Positions 40,715 to 50,600 of a stretch of 64,000 bases of DNA are shown one piece after another. Source of the stretch: Variovorax dokdonensis (lineage in GTDB: Bacteria; Pseudomonadota; Gammaproteobacteria; Burkholderiales; Burkholderiaceae_C); contig NZ_JASZYV010000003.1 in the NCBI RefSeq assembly GCF_030316895.1, positions 310,001-374,000 of the forward strand, read 5' to 3'. The notes under the pieces were generated by a model. It did no database searches, was not told the origin of the DNA, and saw only the letters and a program-made list of their open reading frames with translations. Position 1 is the stretch's first letter. Each line of letters opens with the position of its first letter. The translations under genes and the position numbers were made by a program.

Positions 40715-41062
40715 CTAGTGGCTGATCATCCAGGGCCGCTTGCTCGGAAACGCCTTGGCGCCGTTGGGTGCCGTCACCGTCGCCTTGCGCGTGCGTGACG
40801 AGTTGCTGCAGCACCCGCAGCCGGCCGGATGCTTGAAGCGCTGATAGTCGCGCGAGGTCTTGGGCTCGTGGCTTGCCCGCTCGTTCACGTCCATCGCGCG
40901 ACGCGTGCTTTCCTCCAGCAACCCCAGTCGGGGCGCGCTGGCGAACACGCGCGGCGAGGCTGCGGCGCAGTGCGGGCAAGGCGCCGGCTCGTTGCGATCG
41001 CGCAGGGCGCGAATCGCATCGAAGCCGCCGCAGTCGCGGCATTCATAGTCGTAGGTCGGCAT
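40715..41062 (-). CDS. fmdB: FmdB family zinc ribbon protein
   Basis: 115 residues. N-terminal zinc ribbon MPTYDYECRDCGGF and CPHC, plus a second Cys cluster CGCC near residue 83. FmdB accompanies formamidase genes and is described as a putative regulatory protein; its exact action is unproved. Last gene of the urt-fmd cluster, 16 bases after fmdA. Confidence 0.9.
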   Translation of the reverse strand: MPTYDYECRDCGGFDAIRALRDRNEPAPCPHCAAASPRVFASAPRLGLLEESTRRAMDVNERASHEPKTSRDYQRFKHPAGCGCCSNSSRTRKATVTAPNGAKAFPSKRPWMISH

Positions 41063-41078
41063 GCGCGGCTTTCTTCGC

Positions 41079-42308
41079 TCAGACCAGATCGGGCGACAGC
41101 GGCATGTCGATGCTGCCGTCCAGGAACTTGGTCGGGCCGGCGGCAGTGGGGTTGATGTCGAAGTCGAAGATCTGCGTGGGCAGCCACAGCGTGGCGCAGG
41201 CGTTGGGCACGTCCACCACGCCGCTGATGTGGCCCTGCACCGGCGCCGTGCCCAGGATCGAATAGGCCTGCGCGCCCGAGTAGCCGAACTTCTTCAGGTA
41301 CTCGATGGCGTTCAGGCAAGCCTGGCGATAGGCCACGTTCACGTCCAGGTAGTACTGCTTGCCGCTCTCGTCGACGCTGATGCCTTCGAAGATCACGTAG
41401 TCGTTGTAGGTCGGCACGATCGGGCTGGGCTTGAAGATCGGGTTCTTGATGCCGTACTTGGCCATGCCGCCCTTGATCAGGCTCACCTTCATGTGGACCC
41501 AGCCGGCCATTTCGATGGCGCCGCAGAAGGTGATCTCGCCGTCGCCCTGGCTGAAGTGCAGGTCGCCCACCGACAGGCCCGCGCCATCCACATAGACCGG
41601 GAAGAAGATCTTGGAGCCGCGCGACAGATCCTTGATGTCGCAGTTGCCGCCGTGCTCGCGCGGGGGCACGGTGCGCGCGCCGGTGGCGGCCGCCTTGGCC
41701 TTGGCGTCACCCGTGAGCTTGCCCATGTGGGCCGTGCCGGCGAAGGGCGGGTTGGCCAGGCCGCTGGTGGCGGGGTCGGAGTCGATCAGCGCCTGCTCGC
41801 GAGTGTTCCAGGTCTCCAGCATCTTCGGATCGGGCAGGCAGCCGATCAGGCCGGGGTGGATCAGGCCGGCGTACTTCACGCCGGGAATATGGCGCGAGGT
41901 GGTGAACATGCCATGGAAGTCCCAGATCGACTTCTGCGCCTGCGGGAAGTGCTCCGTCAGGAAGCCGCCGCCGTTCTTCTTGCTGAAGAAGCCATTGAAG
42001 CCCCACAGAGAATCGTCCTTGGCGCCGATGTCCAGCAGGTCCACCACCAGCAGGTCACCGGGCTCGGCGCCCTTCACGCCCACCGGGCCCGAGAGGTAGT
42101 GCACCGTCGTCAGGTCGATGTCGCGAACGTCGTCGGCGCTGTCGTTGTTCTTGATGAAGCCGCCGGTCCAGTCGTAGGTCTCCAGCACGAAGTCGTCGCC
42201 CGGGTTCACCCAGCAGGCCATCGGGATGTCGGGATGCCAGCGGTTGTGCACCATCTCGTTGGTGGGCGCAGGCTTCGTCAGATCGACCTTGATCAGGGTA
42301 TCGGGCAT
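41079..42308 (-). CDS. fmdA: Formamidase/acetamidase
   Basis: 409 residues, the length of Methylophilus FmdA. Family motifs: NRWHPDIPMACWVNPGDDFVLETYDWTGG and GKLTGDAKAKAA, WxxVPPREHGGNCD-like segment (TVPPREHGGNCDIKDL), and a Zn/substrate region HFSQGDGE. Hydrolyses formamide to formate and ammonia. ATG at 42308 chosen since GGAG is nine bases away; a GTG two codons upstream would sit too close. Follows urtE with an 84-base gap. Confidence 0.95.
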   Translation of the reverse strand: MPDTLIKVDLTKPAPTNEMVHNRWHPDIPMACWVNPGDDFVLETYDWTGGFIKNNDSADDVRDIDLTTVHYLSGPVGVKGAEPGDLLVVDLLDIGAKDDSLWGFNGFFSKKNGGGFLTEHFPQAQKSIWDFHGMFTTSRHIPGVKYAGLIHPGLIGCLPDPKMLETWNTREQALIDSDPATSGLANPPFAGTAHMGKLTGDAKAKAAATGARTVPPREHGGNCDIKDLSRGSKIFFPVYVDGAGLSVGDLHFSQGDGEITFCGAIEMAGWVHMKVSLIKGGMAKYGIKNPIFKPSPIVPTYNDYVIFEGISVDESGKQYYLDVNVAYRQACLNAIEYLKKFGYSGAQAYSILGTAPVQGHISGVVDVPNACATLWLPTQIFDFDINPTAAGPTKFLDGSIDMPLSPDLV

Positions 42309-42392
42309 GTTCACGTTCTCCGGTTCGGGTTGGAAACTAGCGAGAAGAAGGCAGCGCTTCGCGGCGGGCGCGCAGCGCCAGATTCCAGAGGG

Positions 42393-43094
42393 TCATACCG
42401 ACAGGTAGGCCTTGATGTGCGCCTCGTCGGTCTTGTCGCGCGCGGTCTCGTGCACCAGGCGGCCGCCCTCGATCACGAACAACCGGTCGGCCACCTCCAT
42501 CGCGAAGGAAAGCACCTGCTCCGAGACGATGATGGTGATGCCCTTCATCTTGCGGATCTCGTTGAGCGCCTTGGCGATGTCCTTGATGATCGACGGCTGG
42601 ATGCCCTCGGTGGGCTCGTCCAGCAGCAGCACCTTGGGTTCGGTCACGAGCGCGCGGGCAATGGCCAGTTGCTGCTGCTGCCCGCCCGACAGGTTGCCGC
42701 CCTTGCGCCGGCGCATGTCGAACAGCACGGGGAACAGCGCGTAGATCTCTTCGGGAATGCGCCGCGTCTTGCTGTTCTCCAGGCCGGTCTGGATGTTCTC
42801 TTCCACCGTGAGCGTGGGGAAGATCATGCGGCCCTGCGGCACGTAGGCAATGCCCTTGGCCACGCGGCGAAAGCTCTCGTCCTTCGTCACGTCCTGACCG
42901 GCGACCTCGATGCGGCCGCTCTTGGTGGGCAGCACGCCCATCAGCGCCTTGAACAGCGTGGTCTTGCCCATGCCGTTGCGGCCCATGATGGCCACCGTCT
43001 CGTTGGCGTTGGCCTCGAACGAAACGCCATGCAGCGCCTGGCTCTGGCCGTAGGCCACGAACAGGTCCTGGACTTTCAAACGCACGTTGCTCAT
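42393..43094 (-). CDS. urtE: Urea/short-chain amide ABC transporter ATPase UrtE
   Basis: 233 residues, LivF type: Walker A GRNGMGKTT, signature LSGGQQQQLAIARAL, Walker B VLLLDEPTEGIQPSI. The QQQQ and GIQPS wording is typical of UrtE. Starts two bases after the urtD stop. Confidence 0.95.
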   Translation of the reverse strand: MSNVRLKVQDLFVAYGQSQALHGVSFEANANETVAIMGRNGMGKTTLFKALMGVLPTKSGRIEVAGQDVTKDESFRRVAKGIAYVPQGRMIFPTLTVEENIQTGLENSKTRRIPEEIYALFPVLFDMRRRKGGNLSGGQQQQLAIARALVTEPKVLLLDEPTEGIQPSIIKDIAKALNEIRKMKGITIIVSEQVLSFAMEVADRLFVIEGGRLVHETARDKTDEAHIKAYLSV

Positions 43095-43096
43095 GT

Positions 43097-43840
43097 TCAA
43101 TGCCCCAGGTAGACGTCGATGACTTTCGGATCGGCCTGCACCTTCTCCATCGGCCCTTCGGCCAGGATCTTTCCCTGGTGCATCACGGTGACCTTGTGCG
43201 CGATCTGCTTGACGAAATCCATGTCGTGCTCGATCACGATCACCGCGCGGTTCTGGCAGATGCGCTTGAGCAGCTCGGCGGTCAGCTCTCGCTCCTTGGC
43301 GCTCATGCCGGCGATGGGCTCGTCGAGCATCAGCAGTTCGGGCTCCTGCATCAGCAGCATGCCGATCTCCAGCCACTGCTTCTGGCCGTGGCTGAGCAGG
43401 CCGGCTTCGGTCTGCAGCTTGTCGGCCAGGCCGATGTCCTCGGCCACCACCTGCACGCGCGCCTTGACTTCGTCGGTGCACTTGAAGGCCAAGGCGCCGA
43501 GCACCGAGCGGCCCGAGGGGTACGACACCTCGAGGTTCTGGAACACCGAGAGGTTCTCGTAGATCGATGGCGTCTGGAACTTGCGGCCGATGCCCAGGCG
43601 CACGCGCTTGTGCTCGGCCATGCCCGTCAGCTCGGTGTTCTTGAACTTGATGGAGCCGGCGCTGGCCTTGGTCTTGCCGCAGATCAGATCGAGCAGCGTG
43701 GTCTTGCCGGCGCCGTTGGGTCCGATGATCACGCGCAGTTCATTGCGGTCGATGTACAGGGTCAGCTGGTCGATGGCCTTGAAGCCGTCGAAGGAGACGG
43801 TCAGGTCTTCCACGGCCAATGCGAAGTCGGTGTTGCTCAT
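43097..43840 (-). CDS. urtD: Urea/short-chain amide ABC transporter ATPase UrtD
   Basis: 247 residues, LivG type: Walker A GPNGAGKTT, signature variant LSHGQKQWLEIGMLL and Walker B LLMLDEPIAGMS, both characteristic of UrtD. Second ATPase of the five-part importer. Confidence 0.95.
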   Translation of the reverse strand: MSNTDFALAVEDLTVSFDGFKAIDQLTLYIDRNELRVIIGPNGAGKTTLLDLICGKTKASAGSIKFKNTELTGMAEHKRVRLGIGRKFQTPSIYENLSVFQNLEVSYPSGRSVLGALAFKCTDEVKARVQVVAEDIGLADKLQTEAGLLSHGQKQWLEIGMLLMQEPELLMLDEPIAGMSAKERELTAELLKRICQNRAVIVIEHDMDFVKQIAHKVTVMHQGKILAEGPMEKVQADPKVIDVYLGH

Positions 43841-43869
43841 GCGGTGGGCTTTCTGCTGCGTTGCGTGAT

Positions 43870-45099
43870 TCAGGCGCTCTGGCCGCGCATGCCGTCATGC
43901 AGGCCGCCATGCTGTGAGCCCGGTTCGGCCGATGTCGGCTTGCCGGCGGTACGCGGCGGCAGCGGCTCCGGGTAGGCCGCGTGCGCAGCGGCCACGCGCG
44001 CCGCCTCGGTCTTGCGCGTCACGCCGCGCTGGCGCCACCAGGGCTTGATCTTTTCTTCCCACAGGCCCGCCAGGCCCATCGGGAAGGCCATCGTCACGCC
44101 GATGAAGAGCGCGGCCATGAGGAACAGCCACAGGTCCGGAAAGCTTTCCGAGAACAGCGTCTTGCCCGCGTTGACCAACAGCGTGCCGTAGACCGCGCCG
44201 ACCAGGCTCATTCGCCCGCCCACGGCGGCGAAGATCACCATCTCGATCGATGGCACGATGCCCACGAAGCTGGGCGACATGAAGCCCACCTGCAAGGCGA
44301 ACAGCGCCCCGCCGATGCCCGACAGCCCGGCTGCCAGGCAGAAGGTGAACACCTTGAAGTTCGACACGTCGTAGCCCGAGAAGCGCACGCGGTCTTCCTT
44401 GTCGCGCATGGCCAGCAGCAAGGTGCCGAGCTTGCTGGTCTGGATCCAGCGGCACAGCACGATCGAGCCGATGAGCAGCGCCACGCAGACGAAGTAGAGG
44501 ATGTACTTGGCGCTGTCGGTGCGCGTGTCCCAGCCCAGCAGCGTCTTCAGGTCGGTCATGCCGTTGACGCCGCCGGTGTAGCCCTGCTGGCCGATGATCA
44601 GCACGGTCAGAATCAGCGCAACCGCCTGCGTGATGATGGCGAAGTACACGCCGCCCACCCGCCGCTTGAACATGGCGAAGCTGATGAGCCAGGCCAGCAG
44701 CATGGGCACCGCCACCACCAGGATCAGCGCCAGCGGCAGGCTCTTGAACGGCAGCCACATCAGCGGCAGCTCGGTGATCTGGTTCCAGTCCATGAAGTCC
44801 GGAATGCCGGGCGTGGACTGGATCTTGGTGCTCACGGGGTCGGAGGCTTCCAGCTTGAGGAACATCGCCATCGCGTAGCCGCCCAGCCCGAAGAACACGC
44901 CCTGCCCCAGGCTGAGCACGCCGCCGTAGCCCCACACCATCACAAGCCCCACGGCCACGAAGGCGTAGCACAGGTACTTGCCCACCAGGTTGAGGCGGAA
45001 GATGTCGAGCGACAGCGGCAGCACCACCGCGAGAAGCAAGGTCAGCAGCAGCAGGCTGCCCAGTTGATAGCGAAGCACGAGGGCCTTGATGGCGTTCAT
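43870..45099 (-). CDS. urtC: Urea/short-chain amide ABC transporter permease UrtC
   Basis: 409 residues, LivM type, around ten membrane helices, with the characteristic loop GYGGVLSLGQGVFFGLGGYAMAM. The C-terminal 60 residues are a soluble basic tail. GGGAGTAG precedes the ATG. Confidence 0.94.
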   Translation of the reverse strand: MNAIKALVLRYQLGSLLLLTLLLAVVLPLSLDIFRLNLVGKYLCYAFVAVGLVMVWGYGGVLSLGQGVFFGLGGYAMAMFLKLEASDPVSTKIQSTPGIPDFMDWNQITELPLMWLPFKSLPLALILVVAVPMLLAWLISFAMFKRRVGGVYFAIITQAVALILTVLIIGQQGYTGGVNGMTDLKTLLGWDTRTDSAKYILYFVCVALLIGSIVLCRWIQTSKLGTLLLAMRDKEDRVRFSGYDVSNFKVFTFCLAAGLSGIGGALFALQVGFMSPSFVGIVPSIEMVIFAAVGGRMSLVGAVYGTLLVNAGKTLFSESFPDLWLFLMAALFIGVTMAFPMGLAGLWEEKIKPWWRQRGVTRKTEAARVAAAHAAYPEPLPPRTAGKPTSAEPGSQHGGLHDGMRGQSA

Positions 45100-45124
45100 G
45101 GATATCTACTCCCGATGCGAGAAA

Positions 45125-46039
45125 TCAGCGGCGGACCTTGGAGGCGAACAGGCCTTGCGGCCGCAACATCAGAATCAGCACGATCAGCGACAGCGTCAGC
45201 ACCTTGGCCATCGAACCGGTCATGAAGAATTCAGAGATCGACTGCGTCTGGGCAATGCCGAAGGCAGAGACCACGGTGCCCAGCAGGCTGGCCGCGCCAC
45301 CGAAGGTGACGACCAGGAACGAGTCGACGATGTAGAGCTGCCCCGAGGTCGGGCCGGTGGAGCCGATGGTGGTGAAGGCGGCCCCCGCCACACCCGCAAT
45401 GCCGCAGCCGATGGCGAAGGTGAGCCGGTCGGTCTTCTTGGTGTCGATGCCGGTGGCGTTGGCCATCGTGCGGTTGGCCACCGTGGCGCGCACCCGCAGG
45501 CCCCAGCGGCTTCTGTGCAGCGCCAGCAGCACGCCGGCCGTGACGATGGCGGTGAGCGAAAGCACGAACAACCCGTTGATCGGAATGTCCAGCCCCTCGG
45601 CCGGCGCCCATGAGCCCATCAGCCATTCCGGCAGCGTCGGGCTCACTTCCTTGGGATTGATGAAGGTGCGAAAGCACTGCTGCAGCCCCAGGCTCACGCC
45701 CCAGGTGGCCAGCAGCGTGTCGAGCGGTCGGCTGTAGAGGTGGCGGATCAGCGCCCATTCCATGATCCAGCCGAAGATGAAGGCCACCCCGAATGCCAGC
45801 ACGATCGCGATGGGAAAGTAGTAGGCCATCGCACCCGGCGCCATGTGCTCGGTGAACTGCGCCGACATGTAGATGGTGTAGGCGCCGATGGCCATGAACT
45901 CGCCATGCGCCATGTTGATCACCCCCATCTGCCCGAAGATGATCGCCAGCCCCAGCCCCATCAGCAGCAGCACTGCGAACAGCGACAGCCCCGCAAAGCC
46001 CTGCATCAACCCGATGTTGAGCATGTCCGAAAAAGTCAT
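45125..46039 (-). CDS. urtB: Urea/short-chain amide ABC transporter permease UrtB
   Basis: 304 residues, LivH type, about eight membrane helices; IIFGQMGVINMAHGEFMAIGAYT is the typical first loop. Unlike many cyanobacterial UrtB proteins it has no long N-terminal domain. Separated from urtA by a 170-base hairpin-rich element; its ribosome site is weak. Confidence 0.94.
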   Translation of the reverse strand: MTFSDMLNIGLMQGFAGLSLFAVLLLMGLGLAIIFGQMGVINMAHGEFMAIGAYTIYMSAQFTEHMAPGAMAYYFPIAIVLAFGVAFIFGWIMEWALIRHLYSRPLDTLLATWGVSLGLQQCFRTFINPKEVSPTLPEWLMGSWAPAEGLDIPINGLFVLSLTAIVTAGVLLALHRSRWGLRVRATVANRTMANATGIDTKKTDRLTFAIGCGIAGVAGAAFTTIGSTGPTSGQLYIVDSFLVVTFGGAASLLGTVVSAFGIAQTQSISEFFMTGSMAKVLTLSLIVLILMLRPQGLFASKVRR

Positions 46040-46075
46040 GGCGTACCCGAATAGCGAAGTGAATCAACATGGCGA

Positions 46076-46207
46076 CGTCGGGGCTGCCTCGCGGCGAGCG
46101 AAGCGAAGCCCCTTCGGGAACACCGCGGAACTGGCTTTGCCAGACCGCAGGTGTTGCCCCCTCGAGGGGGGATGCGAGCTACACGAAGTGAGCGAGAGTC
46201 GGGGGTG
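46076..46207. repeat. Hairpin-rich intergenic element between urtA and urtB
   Basis: Contains GGGGCT/AGCCCC, the stem CTGGC-TTT-GCCAG (46131-46143) and CCCCCTCGAGGGGG (46157-46170), with GCGAGCGAAGCG and GTGAGCGAG phrases. Similar intergenic hairpin blocks are frequent in Comamonadaceae genomes (recollection, not checked). Inside the operon it could protect urtA mRNA or lower expression of the permease genes relative to the binding protein. Confidence 0.55.
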
Positions 46208-46209
46208 GT

Positions 46210-47472
46210 TTACTGGTAACCCTTGGGAAACGGATCCGGCTTGATCAGCTCCGGCGACTCCGCCACCACCTTGAAGGTGCCGTCGGGCTGCCCTTGCGCA
46301 ATGCGCGACTTGCTCCACAGGTGGTGGTTGGCGTCCAGCTTCACGTAGCCTTCGGGGGCAGTCTTCAGTTCGATGCCGGGCGATGCCGCCACCACCTTGT
46401 CCACGTCGAAGCTGCCGGCGCGCTCCACGGCGGCCTTCCACAGCCAGGGGCCGAGGTAGCCGGCCTGCGTCACGTCGCCGATCACCGCGTCCTTGCCGTA
46501 CTTGGCCTTGAAGGCCTCCACGAACTTCTTGTTGTTCGGGTTGTCCAGCGTCTGGAAGTACTTCATCGACGAATAGAAGCCCGCGAAGTTCTCGCCGCCC
46601 ACGCCGGTCATCTCGTCCTCGGTCACCGACAGGGTCAGCAGGAACTGCTTGTCGCCGGTGATGCCCGCCGCCTTGAGCTGCTTGTAGAAGGCCACGTTCG
46701 AGCCACCCACCACGGCCGCGAAGATGCAGTCGGGCTTGGCGATCTTGATCTTGTTGATCAGCGAGTTGAAGTTGGTGTGGCCGAGCGGGTAGTACTCCTC
46801 GCCCTTGACCGAGCCGAGCTTGCCCACCGTCTCGATGTGCTTGCGCGCGATCTTCATCGAGGTGCGCGGCCAGATGTAGTCGGAGCCGACGAGGAAGAAG
46901 GTCTTGGCCTTCTTCTCCTTGGCGCCCCAGTCCAGGCCCCAGATGATCTGCTGCGTGGCTTCCTGCCCGGTGTAGATCACGTTCTTGCTCTGCTCCAGGC
47001 CTTCGTAGAAGGTGGGGTAGTACAGCAGGCCGTTTTCCTTCTCGAACACCGGCAGCACGGCCTTGCGCGATGCACTGGTCCAGCAGCCGAACACGGCAGC
47101 CACCTTGTCGTTGACGAGCAGCTTCTTGCTCTTCTCGGCGAAGGTCGGCCAGTCAGAGGCGCCGTCTTCCTTGATCACCTTGATCTTGCGGCCCAGGATG
47201 CCGCCCATCGCGTTGATCTGGTCGATGGCCAGTTGCTCGGCCTGGATCGAGCCCGTTTCCGAGATCGCCATGGTGCCGCTGGAAGAGTGCAACTGGCCCA
47301 CCGTCACTTCGGTGTCGGTCACGGCCAGCTTGGTGGTGTTGACCTGCGCGGTCGGCGGCGTCTGGGCCAGCGCCAGACCGCCCAGGCCCATGGCCGGAAG
47401 GGCTGCCGCGCCTTGCAGCAGTCGGCGGCGACGCAGGTCGAGTTGTTCGGCGGGATCGAGGGAACGAGGCAT
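46210..47472 (-). CDS. urtA: Urea/short-chain amide ABC transporter binding protein UrtA
   Basis: 420 residues. Signal region DLRRRRLLQGAAALPAMGLGGLALA with an Arg cluster, then the UrtA fold: EVTVGQLHSSSGTMAISETG, WTSASRKAVLPVFEKENGLLYYPTFYEGLEQSKNVIYTG, which is highly specific to UrtA/FmdD. The ATG at 47472 has GGAG seven bases upstream; a TTG just before it is less likely. Its promoter region, shared with the kinase, holds palindrome site 3. Confidence 0.96.
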   Translation of the reverse strand: MPRSLDPAEQLDLRRRRLLQGAAALPAMGLGGLALAQTPPTAQVNTTKLAVTDTEVTVGQLHSSSGTMAISETGSIQAEQLAIDQINAMGGILGRKIKVIKEDGASDWPTFAEKSKKLLVNDKVAAVFGCWTSASRKAVLPVFEKENGLLYYPTFYEGLEQSKNVIYTGQEATQQIIWGLDWGAKEKKAKTFFLVGSDYIWPRTSMKIARKHIETVGKLGSVKGEEYYPLGHTNFNSLINKIKIAKPDCIFAAVVGGSNVAFYKQLKAAGITGDKQFLLTLSVTEDEMTGVGGENFAGFYSSMKYFQTLDNPNNKKFVEAFKAKYGKDAVIGDVTQAGYLGPWLWKAAVERAGSFDVDKVVAASPGIELKTAPEGYVKLDANHHLWSKSRIAQGQPDGTFKVVAESPELIKPDPFPKGYQ

Positions 47473-47583
47473 CAAATGACTCCAGGCAGTTCAACGAAAG
47501 GGCGCGCTGCACCATCGCAGTGCGGTCGTCGGTGCCGCGAAGCACCATGGCCGCAACTCTAGGAACGCCGCTGCGTAGGTCGA

Positions 47584-47601
47584 ATACGTCATTCAACGTA
47601 G
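47584..47601. promoter_or_regulatory. Amide-regulon palindrome, site 3 (urtA/kinase divergent promoter)
   Basis: ATACGTCATTCAACGTAG. Read on the minus strand, its 16-base core TACGTTGAATGACGTA differs from sites 1 and 2 at one position. It lies 111 bases before urtA and 75 before the kinase start, so one bound regulator could serve both. Confidence 0.7.
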
Positions 47602-47676
47602 CGTTGCGCGCCGTCGTCGCGTCAGACTGCGCCGTATCGAGAGCTAGCGGCGCCGCGCCGGCACAAGGAGCGGTTC

Positions 47677-50600
47677 TTGCAGTACCAGGGCACCCTGCCG
47701 CTCCCGGCCTCGACGCTGTTCGCACACGCCATGTCTTCCTCACTGCCCGGCCAGAAAATCTTCCGCATCCGGCGCGACTACAACACCTGGGTCGCCAACG
47801 AGACGCTGGAGGACTACGCCCTGCGCTACACGCCGCGCAGCTTTCGCAAGTGGTCGGAGTTCCGGGTGGCCAACGCGGCATTCGGCGCCACGTCGTTCCT
47901 GGCGCTGGAGGCCATCGGCGGGTCGCTGGCGCTGTCGTACGGTTTCACCAACGCGATGTGGGCGATCCTGGTGGTGGGCCTCATCACCTTCCTCACGGGC
48001 CTGCCGATCTCGTACTACGCCGCACGCCACGGCGTCGACATGGACCTGCTCACGCGCGGCGCCGGCTTCGGCTACCTGGGCTCGACCATCACGTCGCTCA
48101 TCTACGCGAGCTTCACGTTCATCTTCTTCGCGCTGGAGGCGGCCATCCTCGCGCTGGCAGTGCAGATGTACGTGGACTGGCCGCTGCCGGTGCTCTACCT
48201 GCTTTCGTCGCTCGTCATCATTCCGCTGGTGATGCGCGGCATCACCATGATCTCGGGCCTGCAGTTGTGGACGCAGCCCATCTGGATCGTGCTGTTCTTC
48301 CTGCCATTCCTGGCGGTGCTGGCCAAGAACCCCCGGCTGTATGCCGACTTCACCAGCCTGGTGGGACGCGTGTCGGGCAGCAGCGGCTTCGATCCGCTCA
48401 TGTTCGGCGCGGGCGCCACGGTGGCTTTCTCGCTGGTGGTGCAGATCGGCGAGCAGGTCGACTACCTGCGCTTCCTGCCCGAGAAGACCCGCGAGAGCCG
48501 CTTCCGCTGGTGGACCGCCGTGCTCGTTGCCGGGCCCGGCTGGATCGTGCCGGGCATGCTCAAGATGATGGGCGGCGCGTTTCTCGCGTTCCTGGCCCTC
48601 CAGCACGAGATCCCGCCGGAGCATGCGGTCGAGCCCACGCGCATGTACCTGGCCGGCTTTGCCTACGTGCTGACCGACCCGGTCTGGGTGATGGCCATCA
48701 CCGCGCTGTTCGTCGTGGTCTCGCAGATGAAGATCAACCTGACCAATGCCTATGCCGGTTCGCTGGCGTGGTCCAACTTCTTTGCGCGCCTGACGCACAG
48801 CCACCCGGGGCGGGTGGTGTGGCTGGTGTTCAACGTGATGATCGCCGTGCTGCTGATGACGCTGGGCGTTTTCGGCGCACTGGAGCGGGTGCTGGGCCTG
48901 TACAGCAACATCGCCATCGCCTGGGTGGGCGCGCTGGTGGCCGACCTGGTCATCAACAAGCCGCTGGGCTACAGCCCCAAGACCATCGAGTTCAAGCGCG
49001 CCCACCTGTACGACCTCAATCCCGTGGGGCTGGTGTCGATGGTGGTGGCGGCGGGGGTGGCGATCGTGGCCTACGCGGGCCTGCTGGGCGAATGGGCGCA
49101 GGCCTTTTCGTCGTTCATCGCGCTGACCGTGGCCATGATCGCCTCGCCGCTGCTGGCGCGCCACACGCGCGGGCGCTACTACCTGGCGCGCACCGACGTC
49201 AGGCGCTGGACGCCCGGCCAGGTCGTGCGCTGTTCGGTCTGCGAGAACCGCTTCGAGTCAGAGGACATGGCCTGGTGCCCCGCCTACGGCGAGCCGATCT
49301 GCTCGCTGTGTTGCACGCTCGAATCGCGCTGCCACGATCGATGCAAGAAGGACTCGCGCGCGGCCGAGCAGATCAGCGGCTGGTTGCGCGCGTGGCTGCC
49401 CGGCCGCATCGCCACGCGGCTGAACTTCCGCGTGGCGCACTACCTCGTGGTGGCCAGTTCGCTGGTGGCCCTGGTCGCGGGCATCATGGGCATCGTCTAC
49501 GCGCAGGAGGGCATCACCGGCACCGGCACCGAACTGCTGCGCTCGCCCTTCCTGAAGGTGTTCGCGCTGCTGTCCCTGGTGGCGGTGGTGGGCGCGTGGT
49601 GGGTCGTGCTGGCCAGCGAGAGCCGGCACATGGCGCAGGAAGAATCCAACCGGCACAACCACCTGCTGTCCGAAGAGATCGAGGCGCACCAGCGCACCGA
49701 TGCCGCGTTACAGGCCGCCAAGGAAGCCGCCGAGGCCGCAAACCAGGCCAAGACGCGCTACGTGGCCGGCATGACGCACGAGCTTCGAACCCCGCTCAAC
49801 AGCATCCTGGGCTATTCGCAGATCCTGCTCAAGGGCGGCGCGCCGACGCCGCCGCCGCGCGAGGCGCTGTCGACCATCCACAAGAGCGGCGAACACATGC
49901 TGGGCTTGATCGACGGCCTGCTCGACCTGGCGCGCATCGAAGCCGGTCGGCTTCAGCTCGAGCCCGCGCCGCTGTCGCTGCCGCAGTTCCTCGACGAGAT
50001 CGTGCACATGGTTCGGCCGCAAGCCGAAGACAAGGGCCTGGCCTTCGTCTACACCGTGGCCGGCGAACTGCCGCCCTGGGTGCTGGCCGATGCCAAGCGG
50101 CTGCGCCAGATTCTCATCAACCTGCTGGCCAACGCGGTGCGATTCACCGAAAGCGGCACCGTCACGCTGCTGGTGGACGCGCGGCGCGAGGTGCTTCGCT
50201 TCGACGTGATCGACACCGGCATCGGCGTGGCGCCGCAGGACCGGCAGCGCATCTTCCTGCCCTTCGAGCGCGGCGCCGCCGGCCGCCGCGCTGGCGTGCC
50301 GGGCACCGGGCTGGGCCTGACCATCACCGGGCTGCTCACATCGCTGATGGGCGGCGAGCTGACCCTGGCCGACAGTTCGTCCAAGGGCAGCACCTTCAGC
50401 GTTCGCATCTATCTGCGCAAGGTGGCGGACCCCGGGCCGCAGGTGGAGGCCCGGCGGCCCATCTCGGGTTACTTCGGCCCAAGGCGCACGCTGCTGGTGG
50501 TGGACGATCAACCGGTGCAGCGGCAGATGCTCGCGGGCATGCTGATGCCCCTGGGTTTCGACGTGCGCGAAGCCGCCAGTGGCACCGAATGCCTGGACAG

